A stretch of 64,000 nucleotides of DNA. It comes from Polytrichum commune. Taxonomy: Eukaryota > Streptophyta > Polytrichopsida > Polytrichales > Polytrichaceae. Of this stretch, positions 1 through 10,600 are shown one piece after another (the first letter of the stretch is position 1; each line of letters opens with the position of its first letter). Under the pieces are notes generated by a model. It worked only from the letters and a program-made list of their open reading frames with translations, had not been told where the DNA came from and did no database searches. The stretch covers positions 29,375,501 to 29,439,500 of the forward strand of contig OX485805.1 of the NCBI GenBank assembly GCA_950295325.1, in the 5' to 3' direction. Both the position numbers and the translations under genes were made by a program.

Positions 1-3000
1 CTTTCTCGCAGTAAATTCAGCTCCCTGACCTGGGCTTGAAGAGTTCGAAACTCCTCATCAGAGTACAGACTTGCACGTGAACTTTCATGCTCTCGCCGCA
101 AACTTGCCTGTGCCTCCTCTGCAGCACGATGTGCTCCTTCAAGCTGCTTTTGCAAGCGAACCCTCTCTTGTTTCATAAGTGTAAGCTCTGTATCTACAGT
201 TTCTTTTGATCGACGAAGAAACCGAATGACATTTTGCAAGTCTGACTCAACAGAAACCTCTGAGGTCTGTCCTGACTCTGATGCAGTCACAGGAGGTTTC
301 TGTTCAGTCACAGCAGGTAGGACATGGACCCCCTCGAGTCTATCAAGCAATTTCTGGTTTTGTTCATCCAACTCTTTAACCTTCTTCTCTACTTCAAGCT
401 TTTCTCCCTCCAGCCTGGACTTCTCCATTGCCATGGAGACTTGTAGCATTTCTAGCTCAGCTTGAGCACTCTCTGCTTGTTCACGCAAGCTTCGCTCTTC
501 TGACTCCAAATTGGAGAGTTTGTCAGAAGTAATAGTAAGATCTCGTATTGTATCTGCTTGTAGCAAGACCTGTCTCTCATAATTATTCTGAGCATCCCGC
601 CAATGCTGATGTAGCTTGTCCACTTCTTGCTTTAGGGTTGTGATCCTTCCATCTGCTTCCACTATGGCTTGTTCCTTGGTAGATAATGATTCCTTGAGTG
701 AAGAGATCTCTTTCAATGCATTTGTGAGTGCTGTGTCTTTCTCATCAAGCAAAGCCCCTGTAGCTTTGTCTTTTTCTAAGACCTCCATTTCTACATCATT
801 GAGTCGCTTCTGCAGATCTCTAACCTCAGATGCCAATGCTTCTTTCCTGCGCTCAGACTCCTCCTTGTAATTTTCATATGCTCCCTCCATCTGCTTGAGA
901 GCCTCTTCACTAACCAGTGCAATCTTCTTGTATTGGTCAGTGTGAACCTTTGCAGCTGCTAGATCCTCATTTACCCGCTCCAACTCTCCCTTTGCTTGTT
1001 GCAGGCTTAACATTATCTCACTGTCCACGTCAACAGCAACACTGTCTTCATTGGCCACAGTCTTAGCACCACCCAAGGCCAGTAGAACCTTGTCATCTGA
1101 TTTCTTCAGGCTCATTTCCAGATCCATACACCTTGCCTCTGCCACTTGGGCACGGGTCTCTGCTGCAGAGAGGGACTTCAGAGCATCAGCCAGCTCCTTG
1201 CTCACAGCTTCCACGCGCTCCAAAGCCTCACTCACAGCTCTATCTCTTTGATTAATGAGATCCCGACCATGGGCTCGTTCCATCTCCAGCTCACGCCTTG
1301 CCTCGGCCCACTCTTTCTGAAGATTGTTCAGCTCATCTTCAAGCTTCTTCTTCTCCCCAGCCTTCATACTTTCCCGAGCCTCTTCGGAAGTTTGAAGAGT
1401 ATCTAAAACAGCCTGTAGACGATGCACGGACTCTGAAAGTTTTGCAACTTCTTCAGATGACCTCTTCTCAGCAGCAGCCAGCAACTCCTTTTCTCTCTCA
1501 GCCACTGATGCATCGATTGAACGGCGACGGGCTAGGTCTTCTGCTGCCTGCAATTTTTGTGCATTGTCACGAAGACGGCGTTGGCAGTCAGCAATAGTTT
1601 GTGAGAACTCCATATTCCTTGCAAGTACTGACTCCATTTCCTTCCTCCGATTTTCTGTCTCCCTCATCAATGTAGACAATTGCTCTCGAGCAAAAGTTGC
1701 CTCACCATCAAACCGCGCTCCCTCTACACGTAGTTTTGTTATCTCTTGTCGTGCCTTAGTGAGCTCCTCCTCCAACTGCTTGATACGAGATGCAGTCTCT
1801 TCTCTCATTTTAGCAATCTCTTCCTGGGAGCTATCAAGAAGCTTTGATAGATCTTGATTGCTATTTTCTGACCTTGGAGCCAATAAAGGAAGACCAGCAT
1901 GGAGTTGTAATGCTCGCTTTGCACTCATTTCCTCTTCATAGAGTCGTCTATACATACCAACAGTTCCTTGGAGCCTGGCTATAATGTCCGACTGCTCTTC
2001 ACTTCTCTTCACAGTCTCTGCAACTTTCTGGCCTATCTCATCAAGGTGCCTCTTGAGCTCCAATTCAAATTCCTCCTTTAATTCTCTTTCTTTCAATTCA
2101 TTCTGCTGTCCCAGTGTTCGAACCAGGGTCCGAAGTTGTGTATTGTGCTCCACCATTCCTCTAATGTCCTTGAAAGTTAGAAGCCTTTCAGAAATGACTG
2201 TATCTACTGCTGTAGTTTCTGTCATAGTTGTCACAAAATCCACAATGGCTCCATTCTGATCACCAACTCCAAATCGCTGCTGTACATCAGAGCACTCTTT
2301 TAAAAGTACTGCCACTTGAGTCTGCAAGTCAGTCACCTCCTTTTGCTCCAATTTCAGCTCCCTCTCTTTCTTCCTCAACTCTGCTTTCAATTCTTTACAG
2401 GAACTCTCAAGCACATTTTGATCTTCCATGAAATGCTGAAGCTTCTCTTCCATGCGATGGTAAGCTTCCACCATTTCCATGTGTGCTGCACGCTCATCCA
2501 TGATAACCTCCGCCCTCAATTCTATCTCATGCAGGACTCGCTCAAGAAGTGCTTGAGAGTGGTGCCGTTCATGCCTCTCATGTCGCCATGCATCTACTGC
2601 TTCCTGATACTTGCTGTATATCTTTGCAAGACTCCAGCCATCTCGAAGAAGAGCTGCAGCGAGGGCAGTTCCTGATACCTCAGAAGCTACAACAGGTATT
2701 AAAGAGCCATCCCCAGGAAACTCAAGGGCCAGCTGACCGTCTCCAGTCCCTGTGTAAGGCTTGTCCAAAAGTGCAAGAAAATCTCCACCCTCTCTGGCTT
2801 TTACCATTTCTGTATTCATCTCCGCAACAGCCTTCTCCAACTTCTCCTTGGCCTCAGCAGCTTCTTTAGTGGCCTCTTTGCGAGCTTTCACTTCTGTATC
2901 AAGCTTCTCCTTGTACTCGGCTTCTACCTGGTTTAGGTGGGTTTCCAACGCTTTAATCACACCCTCAAGTTCATGGGACTTCTTGGACCAATCGTCAGAG

Positions 3001-3872
3001 CTCTGCTTATACAACTCAACCAACTTCGTGGCTGTAGCCACTTCAGCAGTGAATTGCTCCTCCATAACTGCAGAATCCTCTTTTAAAGATTTCAGTTCCT
3101 CTCGGGTTTGACTAAGTTTTGATTCCAATTCAAGATTATGCTCCTTCGACCGCTGGATGGCTTCCCCTGCGTCTTTATTCGCCCTTTCAGCCTCAGCAAG
3201 TTTAGATCGCAAGTCAGCCTCTGTCTCTGCACTTTCATGTCTCTCCTCTAAAAGGGCATTTGCTTTGGCTGACAACTCTTCATTCAACCAAGCATTATGT
3301 TGCTCCAACAAATCTTTTTCCTGCTTTACTCGAATTAAAGAAGCCCGGGACCGGACAACTTCAGATTCGTGCTCATGCACCTTACCTTCCAAAATGCTGC
3401 GCTCATCTGTCAACTCCACAACTTTGTTCAGGTAAGTCTTTATGGATGCATTTCTCTCCTCTAACACCAGATTTTTCTGCTCCACCACTTCCAGCAACTC
3501 CCGCTTAGCTTTCATGAGCTCCCCAACCTCAAACGATAAGCGCTCTGTGGCACTGTTATGTTTTATAGCCTCAATTTCCAACTTATGGATTTGGGCTTGA
3601 GCTTGGGCAAGCTCAGTGGAGCGACGCTCCAGAGTAGCAAAACTCTGTTCCTTTTCATTTTCAACCTGCGAAAATTGGGCTGTGAGAGTTAGGTACTTCT
3701 GCTCAATAAGAGCACATGTCTGTTCAGCATTGATTGCAGCAGCATCAGCCCGTGCTTTATGAGTCTCTAACTGCTGTTGCAAGTCTCGGATGTAAACATC
3801 AGCCTGTGTTACCACTGCATTCACATTCCCCCTCTCTCTCTCAAACTCCACGTCTGTCATGAAGAGAGGCAT
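1..3872 (-). CDS. NUA: NUA/TPR nuclear pore anchor, N-terminal part (runs off window)
   Basis: Long coiled-coil nucleoporin of the TPR/Mlp family; in plants NUA lines the nuclear-basket side of the pore and acts in mRNA export and SUMO homeostasis (family knowledge). The frame starts at the ATG at 3872-3870 (MPLFMTDVEFE, closely resembling the start of Arabidopsis NUA) and stays in the same phase to base 1, giving about 1290 residues without an intron. It is almost all heptad-rich coiled coil. Plant NUA signatures seen are NAEQTCALIEQKYL near residue 50, GTALAAALLRDGWSLAKIY near residue 400, LLKECSDVQQR near 520, MYRRLYEEE near 640 and VRELNLLRE at the window edge. Full-length homologues have about 2000 residues, so the C-terminal third lies to the left of the window. 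A 3' splice-like TGATACAG just upstream of the ATG suggests an intron in the 5' leader. The lack of introns over 3.9 kb contrasts with the many-exon neighbours. Confidence 0.93.
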   Translation of the reverse strand, partial: MPLFMTDVEFERERGNVNAVVTQADVYIRDLQQQLETHKARADAAAINAEQTCALIEQKYLTLTAQFSQVENEKEQSFATLERRSTELAQAQAQIHKLEIEAIKHNSATERLSFEVGELMKAKRELLEVVEQKNLVLEERNASIKTYLNKVVELTDERSILEGKVHEHESEVVRSRASLIRVKQEKDLLEQHNAWLNEELSAKANALLEERHESAETEADLRSKLAEAERANKDAGEAIQRSKEHNLELESKLSQTREELKSLKEDSAVMEEQFTAEVATATKLVELYKQSSDDWSKKSHELEGVIKALETHLNQVEAEYKEKLDTEVKARKEATKEAAEAKEKLEKAVAEMNTEMVKAREGGDFLALLDKPYTGTGDGQLALEFPGDGSLIPVVASEVSGTALAAALLRDGWSLAKIYSKYQEAVDAWRHERHERHHSQALLERVLHEIELRAEVIMDERAAHMEMVEAYHRMEEKLQHFMEDQNVLESSCKELKAELRKKERELKLEQKEVTDLQTQVAVLLKECSDVQQRFGVGDQNGAIVDFVTTMTETTAVDTVISERLLTFKDIRGMVEHNTQLRTLVRTLGQQNELKERELKEEFELELKRHLDEIGQKVAETVKRSEEQSDIIARLQGTVGMYRRLYEEEMSAKRALQLHAGLPLLAPRSENSNQDLSKLLDSSQEEIAKMREETASRIKQLEEELTKARQEITKLRVEGARFDGEATFAREQLSTLMRETENRRKEMESVLARNMEFSQTIADCQRRLRDNAQKLQAAEDLARRRSIDASVAEREKELLAAAEKRSSEEVAKLSESVHRLQAVLDTLQTSEEARESMKAGEKKKLEDELNNLQKEWAEARRELEMERAHGRDLINQRDRAVSEALERVEAVSKELADALKSLSAAETRAQVAEARCMDLEMSLKKSDDKVLLALGGAKTVANEDSVAVDVDSEIMLSLQQAKGELERVNEDLAAAKVHTDQYKKIALVSEEALKQMEGAYENYKEESERRKEALASEVRDLQKRLNDVEMEVLEKDKATGALLDEKDTALTNALKEISSLKESLSTKEQAIVEADGRITTLKQEVDKLHQHWRDAQNNYERQVLLQADTIRDLTITSDKLSNLESEERSLREQAESAQAELEMLQVSMAMEKSRLEGEKLEVEKKVKELDEQNQKLLDRLEGVHVLPAVTEQKPPVTASESGQTSEVSVESDLQNVIRFLRRSKETVDTELTLMKQERVRLQKQLEGAHRAAEEAQASLRREHESSRASLYSDEEFRTLQAQVRELNLLRE

Positions 3873-5460
3873 GATGCCAGCCGCCCAGGTCCCTGTATCA
3901 TGACATGAAGGATTGCAGTTAGCACCAAAATAACATTAAGTTATAATATGCTGCCTAAACATGCAAGTATTGTACTGGCACGATACACCAGTTTGGGAAA
4001 ATAATCTCACTGTACATCTCCTGGTTCCCAAATAGAAAGAAACATGTGTCACCAACCCACAAATCTGACAATTTTGTTGATAAGAAACTCAACTCAAGTT
4101 CTACAAGTCATGTTTTCTAAAATAATGCTACACTCTGACTGAATCGCATCCTCATTACCAGGATGCCCATGGGAATCAATACCGCCGAAATTAATTGGGA
4201 CATGCAGTCAACATCAATATTCTCAATCGGCATAGCTATAAGGATTTGAATTGCACTCCTCCAAGAGAGATTTCAGATCAAAAGTCACCGTAACTTCATA
4301 TCACAGCTGTTAAATGACCAAGTCCTTTTTCTTTCACACTTACCGCAGCTGATTCCTAACCCTAAAATTCTAAAGACCTGACCCTGCAAGAAGGGAGGTA
4401 TGGGATGAAGCCCAACAGCAGAAATTCGTCAAATCCCGTCCTTTCGCCTGTAACTTTGTCTCTTCACCTTTCAAACGATGCCAATTGGTGAGATTACACA
4501 AAATTTAATCCGAACTACTAGGACAAGACACTTGTGGACGGTGCTAAAGACGTGGAGCAGCGTTGTTCATCGCAGCTTGACGGATCAGAAGAAACAAATG
4601 TTAATGTACTCTATGCCTGCTTCCATGTACGGAGAAGAGGACAGATATCATGACAACCCTTCCATACAAATGTCTAAGATAGGATGAATCAGCTGCCGGG
4701 CTCCTCTGTAAGACCAAAGTGCATTATCGCTTTGCAAGTTCAATTCCAGATGTACTTAAACGATATCCACTTCATTCCCAGGGGAAATTACACCTATACA
4801 CCGTTCCAGTACCCTGAACCCTAACATTGAGCTTGAGGCTTGAATTGTACAGCCACATGAGCTCGTTGAAGCTACAACAAATTAAAAGCCTCAGAAGGCC
4901 TCCATCAAATTGTACTGATTACATCCTCCCAATCTCCATCACCATATCCTGAGAACCAAAACCAAAAAAAAGCAGAGGGACAACAACACTCACAGGCTAA
5001 TCAAGCCACGCCTTCACTTCAATCGGCATCACCACTCATCCAAACGAGCCGTCCGCCAGCCGCTTGCACCTCACGCAGCTAATGGCATCACGGGGAGCTC
5101 CAAACCCTTGCAAACCCTAAAACCCCAAACCCTACCGCACCGAATTGACCACCACTTGCACCCGCCGTGCGCCTCACTTCACTTCGGGTACAATGCCGTG
5201 AAATGGCGGCCAAGTGAGAAAGTGAGCGGCACTCATTCTGTGAGTTTCGACATGGGCAGATGGGAGCGATGACGATGCATCCAGACGAAGCACGGCAAGG
5301 CTATGCCGAGCATCGACATGATCCGAATGACAGCCAAAACACGAGAGGAGTTCGCGAGGGAGAGGACGAGAGCGAGAGAGTAGGATGAAGGACGGCATGG
5401 ATGGATGAACAAGTGGCATGGTTGCTATGGATGACATGATGACATGTCAAGTCCGCGCCA
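3873..5460 (-). promoter_or_regulatory. NUA 5' leader and promoter region
   Basis: This stretch lies upstream of the NUA start and has no supportable reading frame. It contains several telo-box-like AAACCCTA motifs (the clearest cluster at about 5110-5136), which in plants are typical of promoters and leaders of growth and translation genes. The AG right before the ATG suggests that part of the stretch is a leader intron. The transcription start cannot be fixed from sequence alone. Confidence 0.45.
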
Positions 5461-7187
5461 TTTGAACGAACTGGTTGGTTAGAGCATCCTCACGGAGCCA
5501 CACCAAACAGGCCTCTAAGGTAGAAGCACCTTAAACCCAAAAGTTAAGGTATTTGGCATACATGTGGTAGCTATATGGACCGTAACAAATTAATCCCATG
5601 TAAAAATAAAATAAAATAAACCAAATGTACTGAAAGTTTTTTTTCTCCACTAACACTGAAATAAACATAAATTATTGAAGTGAAAATTGTGTTGTCACTC
5701 AAAATCGTTTTCTTTTTTTTTGGAAGGGGGGGGGGTGTTGATGTTCACATGGTGAACATTCTCATAATCAATATGTACTTGTAATGCAACATTTCAGGAT
5801 GTAAAATTTAGGTGAGGTGTTGGTTTTAGCACCCTCTACCTTATCTTCACCTTTTTGGGTGATGGATAAGGCCCTAGGGACATTTCATTTTGTGTGGGTA
5901 AGGGCTCATCCAAAGGTGGGAGCCTTATGGGTTGGCATGTGTTAGAATAAATTGTATTATTAAAAAAACTTATTTTTATTAAAAAATTAACAAGTTAATT
6001 ATTAAATATTTTAAAAAACTAACATCACATAATAGCGACATGAATTAAGCCCGTTGGCCCTGTTATGTTCATGAATTCTCTTGGTACATAGTGGGGTTTA
6101 TTGCCCACCTTATGATAGGGAGTTTAGGGTTCAATTTCAATATCACACATGTTATCCAATATCCTACATAGGCTTGGAGTATCAGTTCTTGTCTTTTTGT
6201 CTAGTTTTCTTTGTTTGTTAAAGACTAGGTATATGAGGTAGTTGATAGTAATATGGTGTATTGCTTTCATAGATTTTCAATGTTTCTTTATTTAAATTTT
6301 GTGATATAGTAAATGATCGAAGGTGCAAAGTACTGCAGAAATCATCGGTGTGCAATAACGAAATTTGAGGTATATTCCATATATTCCTCTTAAATTATCA
6401 GTCATTTTCCTGAAGTCATTCAACCAGTTATTTTTCAAACTCGACCAAATCATCTGTAACTAGCAGTCAGTTCTCCCCATTCATTGCTACAAGTACCCTG
6501 AAAGCTAGGTGCTAAGAAATTTTGTGAGTCTCAAAATCTCCAAGTTTGCAGAATTTACAAAATTATGAGACTTATCCAGGCAAATAGATCAATTTGTAGT
6601 ACATACTTTATGAAGCAAGCTTTGGACCTACACTACATACTTCAACCAGTGTGTGGACATAAACTTAGTGGATACATACATTTATTAATAAGAGAGTTGC
6701 TTGAAATTGAGGTGGAGTAAATCGTATGGTCAATAGGCTCTAGTTAGACGAGGTTACCATCAATAACCCAATCAAACACTCAAAACATCCCCAGGACACT
6801 CCTGCATAAAGTTGTAACTCTTGTTTTGCCACCAAGTGCTTGCTTATTGAAGAAGGATATCAACATGGAGTCCATACTCAAAAATCAACAAATGTGTGAC
6901 ATCACATTCAATCACAATACACAATATTTTGGATACAAGAAAATTAATGTGACGGACATCCATACACTTTGAATATCTTAGTATCACAAGTCATGTTGAC
7001 TTCAAATATGACTGAACCACACCAATTTCAAAATGTGGAAGCTCCAGAATTAGTGTTGTAAACACTAGAATTAAAATTAAAAGGTGCAGTTACAACTTCA
7101 CTTTCAGAAGCACTATCTAAAATATGACTTGGTTTGCTCAGCTACAAGTGATTGTCAAAATTTCTTGCAGAGGGTAATAGATTCTTC
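5461..7187. other. Gene-free AT-rich spacer
   Basis: There is no supportable gene here. The stretch is AT-rich, with a T9/G10 homopolymer run near 5711-5737 and scattered short inverted motifs. It lies between the NUA promoter and the 3' end of LAS1. I see no coding potential with family resemblance. Confidence 0.5.
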
Positions 7188-7194
7188 AGCTTAC

Positions 7195-7283
7195 AGTACG
7201 TGAATCGCTCCTTGCAATGTATGCAGATCCTGCACAAGCTTCAAATTGTAACAAAAGTCCCCCCTGCATCAGATAACCTTGCA
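7195..7283 (-). repeat. Duplicate of the LAS1 last-exon 3' end
   Basis: About 89 bases strongly resemble 7678-7765, which encodes the last 20-odd codons and stop region of LAS1. The copy lies just beyond the gene's stop codon and is in the same orientation. Between the two copies sits a dispersed foldback repeat (7311-7676). It is therefore a segmental duplication rather than a coding exon in its own right. Confidence 0.75.
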
Positions 7284-7310
7284 GAGATTAAAAGCATCTT
7301 CAGAAATTTT

Positions 7311-7676
7311 TAAGGTAAGCAGGCCTAATTCGGTCACTCGTCTAAAAGGGAGCCCTATGTTTGAGTGGTGTACAATTAAGTGTGGATCTAAGAACGGACA
7401 CCAATAAGGCATCACGTGTTTGAAAGAGTTTGGACTACGTGCTCAAAACTTGCTAACCATTCTAGACTCAATATTCAGCATAATTGGGGGGGATCTAGAT
7501 GTATATTCTCTTCAATTTGAAGATGAACAAGATATTCATATGAACTCCAAAATATATGAGAAAATGGGTACAGATGATTTGGATTTGCTTATCATCTTAC
7601 ACTAATTGTTGTATTTTCATATCTTACGAGAAACAGGTGCAAAGCTAAAAGTGTCCATTTAAGGCCTGCTTACCTT
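7311..7676. mobile_element. Dispersed non-autonomous repeat, family A, at the LAS1 3' end
   Basis: The segment is bounded by short inverted repeats (AAGGTAAGCAGGCCT at about 7315-7329 and its complement at about 7662-7676). Its interior matches copies at about 20800-21100, 49780-50230 and 62560-62940: a block with GGACTACGTGCTCAAA, a block reading AACCATTCTAGACTCA and a later block with CATCTTACACTAATT. It has no coding capacity. It sits exactly between the two copies of the LAS1 C-terminal segment. Confidence 0.65.
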
Positions 7677-10600
7677 AGAGTACATGAATCGCTCCTTGCA
7701 ATGTGTGCAGATCCTGTGCAGGCCCGAGTTGTAACATTCCCCTCTGCATCAGATAACCTTGCCACTTCACAGCTTCCACAACAGGGATGATTTCTACTGT
7801 AATTTCTTCCGCATTGCCATTCACCTTTTCTCCATTTTCCGTATCTGGATCTATTTCCATGAGCTCTGCATCATTTTGTATACCTTCAACAGTTTTTTGC
7901 GACGGTAAATCATCAGCTGTGTACATACTCTGGTGGGTCTTTAAGTTGTTGTCATGTGCGTTGCCTCCTCCCCTCTGCTTTTTCGGATCATTTTCAAGCT
8001 CAGTTTCAGCAGGACCATCAGTATCTTTTCTTTTTAAGTCGCGTATTGTTCCACCCCCATTCACAGTCTCTGAAGAGACAACGGTAGCGGTGCATTCAAC
8101 CTCACCGGTTGCAGTTTCAACAATTCTTTGTGATGCTGTATTTCTCTTGGTACCAAATTGGGGAATGATTCCCTCACTGCTAAATTCGGATGGGAGCAAA
8201 CCTATCGCGCATGGCTTCCAGTTTTTCACTTTTGACCAAGGACCTGGAGTGGGTGGAGCTTCCAAAGCATCCACACGCTTTGCGTCCTTCACATGAGCGA
8301 ACCACTGCTTGAATGATTCCTGCACATGTAAATCATGAAGTTCCAGGTTCACATGTAAAAGCCTGTCATAAAATCTTCAAGAATAGAGTTGGTCCACTGA
8401 ATTTCCATTGGTTGTTTTGCATACAACATCAATACTTTCTTTCCACTTGTAATGCATGCTCAGAGGTATTGCTTGAATTTGAATGAGTAACCTATTTTGA
8501 TTTATTGAGGGCCAAACTCATTTTAGCACCTCTTGGCATGCCAAAATGAGTCACCCTCAATAAACCAATACAGAATGTTCTTCATTCAAAGCTCCACACT
8601 ACCTCCAAGTATGTGTTGTATACACAACCAACTCCCAACCAAAACTCATGTTTAGGTAGAGGATAACTGTAATATCCCATTCTAGAAAATCAAGTTCTCT
8701 ACAAGTGACTCAAGCCAATTTCTTATAATTTAAAGGAGTTTCTTTTTAGGGATAGAACATTCTCTGTATTCTTATTTGTTACTTATAATCATTGTGGACA
8801 GAGGTGAAAGAATGCTGACCAGTTCAGTGGCATAACAGTATGCTTTCTCAATCTTCTAAGGTCTGTGTGCATATGTTGGATTTACATAGATAACTAATTT
8901 AACCATGCTGTTTCCAATTATTCATACCGCAAATTAATGAATGAATGAAGTACACAATCTTTATAAAGTGAATTACCTCTTGAAGCTTCCTTGCAATTGC
9001 AACTGCAGTATCGGAGTTAAATTCTTCATTAGCCCTTTCGCTTCCAGCACTGTCACCAGACAACCAAACAACATCAGAACACTTTTTAGTAGGTGTTACC
9101 ACATATGTTAACGCAAACTTGGCCTGATATGCAAGGTTGAGAAGACTGGAACATGCAATGGCACTTTGAATGAATTCAAATGCCAAATGATAGAATTTAG
9201 GTGTTGCTTGAACAAGCAAGTTCACGCGATTCCTTCAATAATTACAATAGACTTCTGAACGTATATATGCTTCATGAGAGTCCAGCAACCCGGCCTCTAG
9301 CCAAAACAGTGAGACAGATGAAGAGAAAACATACACAAGGAAACCAGACCTCAAAAGACTACTCAATTCTCAAACAACAAACAGTTTCTTCAGAATAAGC
9401 TGAAAACCACACATTGCACATTCGAACTTACACAATTTCCACCAGTGAATGGAAAAATGGTTCACCTCTCTGTCATTCTTGACAGAGGCCCAAGGTGCAA
9501 TTACACACAACCACCAGTTTGGTGATTGATGATCATGGTGTACTTTCTTTGGCTCTGTTCTTTGAGGAATGAGGGATAAGGTACATCGATGACAACCATC
9601 ACAACCACAACTACTGCACCTTGGCCAACTACAATACAAGGTGTAGTTGGGAATAGTTCTGATGGTTGTAGTTTACTTTCTTTGGTTCTATTCTGTTTGT
9701 ATAAACTTCAAAGCCAAAGCATGGGAGAGGATTTGTAAGTGGTACTTACTCTTAGACAAACTATCCACTACAATCCATAAGTTGTTTGTCTCCACTCCAT
9801 GAAGGGACGATCATTGAGGTCAAATCCGATCTTCAACTACAAGAGTAGTTGTATGTAAACAAAAAATAAAATCATAGCTGTATTTGAAGGTGGGCCCAAA
9901 TCCCAACTCAACCACCATAGTGGCTGTGTGTAAACACACCTACAAAAGTATTATCCAAACATAGTTGCAATATTAGACTTACAGATTATAAATGGGTAAG
10001 AAAAGTCATATAAAACAGACCTTTCTTGTGTTCGATATTGAACCCTGAAGTCACCTCCATTTTCCTCACCCTCCATTTTTTTACACTGTGCTAACAGATT
10101 GGCACGCCTGCCAAAAGAAATGTCATTCACAAGCTGTGATATACAGGAAACAAGCTTGACAAGGGTCTCTTTATCCATATTGCTGTTCAAAAACTTCTGA
10201 GCGAGCTCCCTCAAGGTATCCTGTGGGAGGACTGCTTGCATCATCTGCGAGGTAAGTCTTAATTGACTTGAAGGAGGCAGCTTTTGCACTTTCAAATCCG
10301 CGGAAGAGTGATCTAGAATCCAAAACACCCATCTCATGACCTGCTTCTTACATTTAAGCTTTGCAGGCAAAACTTCACCAAAATCAAAAATGTTCTTCCC
10401 TCCCAAAGTGTTGCTTGATGATGGTTCATGGGATGACTTGCAATCAACCAATATATCAACAAGACTTGAGAGGAGAATAGCTGGCAAAGAGGGCATGTGC
10501 TCTGACAGCCGCCCAATAGTATACTTCCAGGCCGCTTCGCAGTTGTTTTCTAGTTCGACAATCATGTCTGAAACATCATCTTCTTCAGATTCTGAGTTGG

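Noticed and set aside
226-3508. Series of plus-strand open frames over the NUA gene
   Set aside because: All are antisense shadows of the continuous minus-strand coiled-coil frame, rich in Ser/Phe/Leu as expected from complement codons of Glu/Lys/Gln-rich sequence.
7787-8296. 169-codon plus-strand frame
   Set aside because: It is the exact antisense shadow of the last LAS1 exon; the minus-strand frame has the conserved Las1 C-terminal motif.
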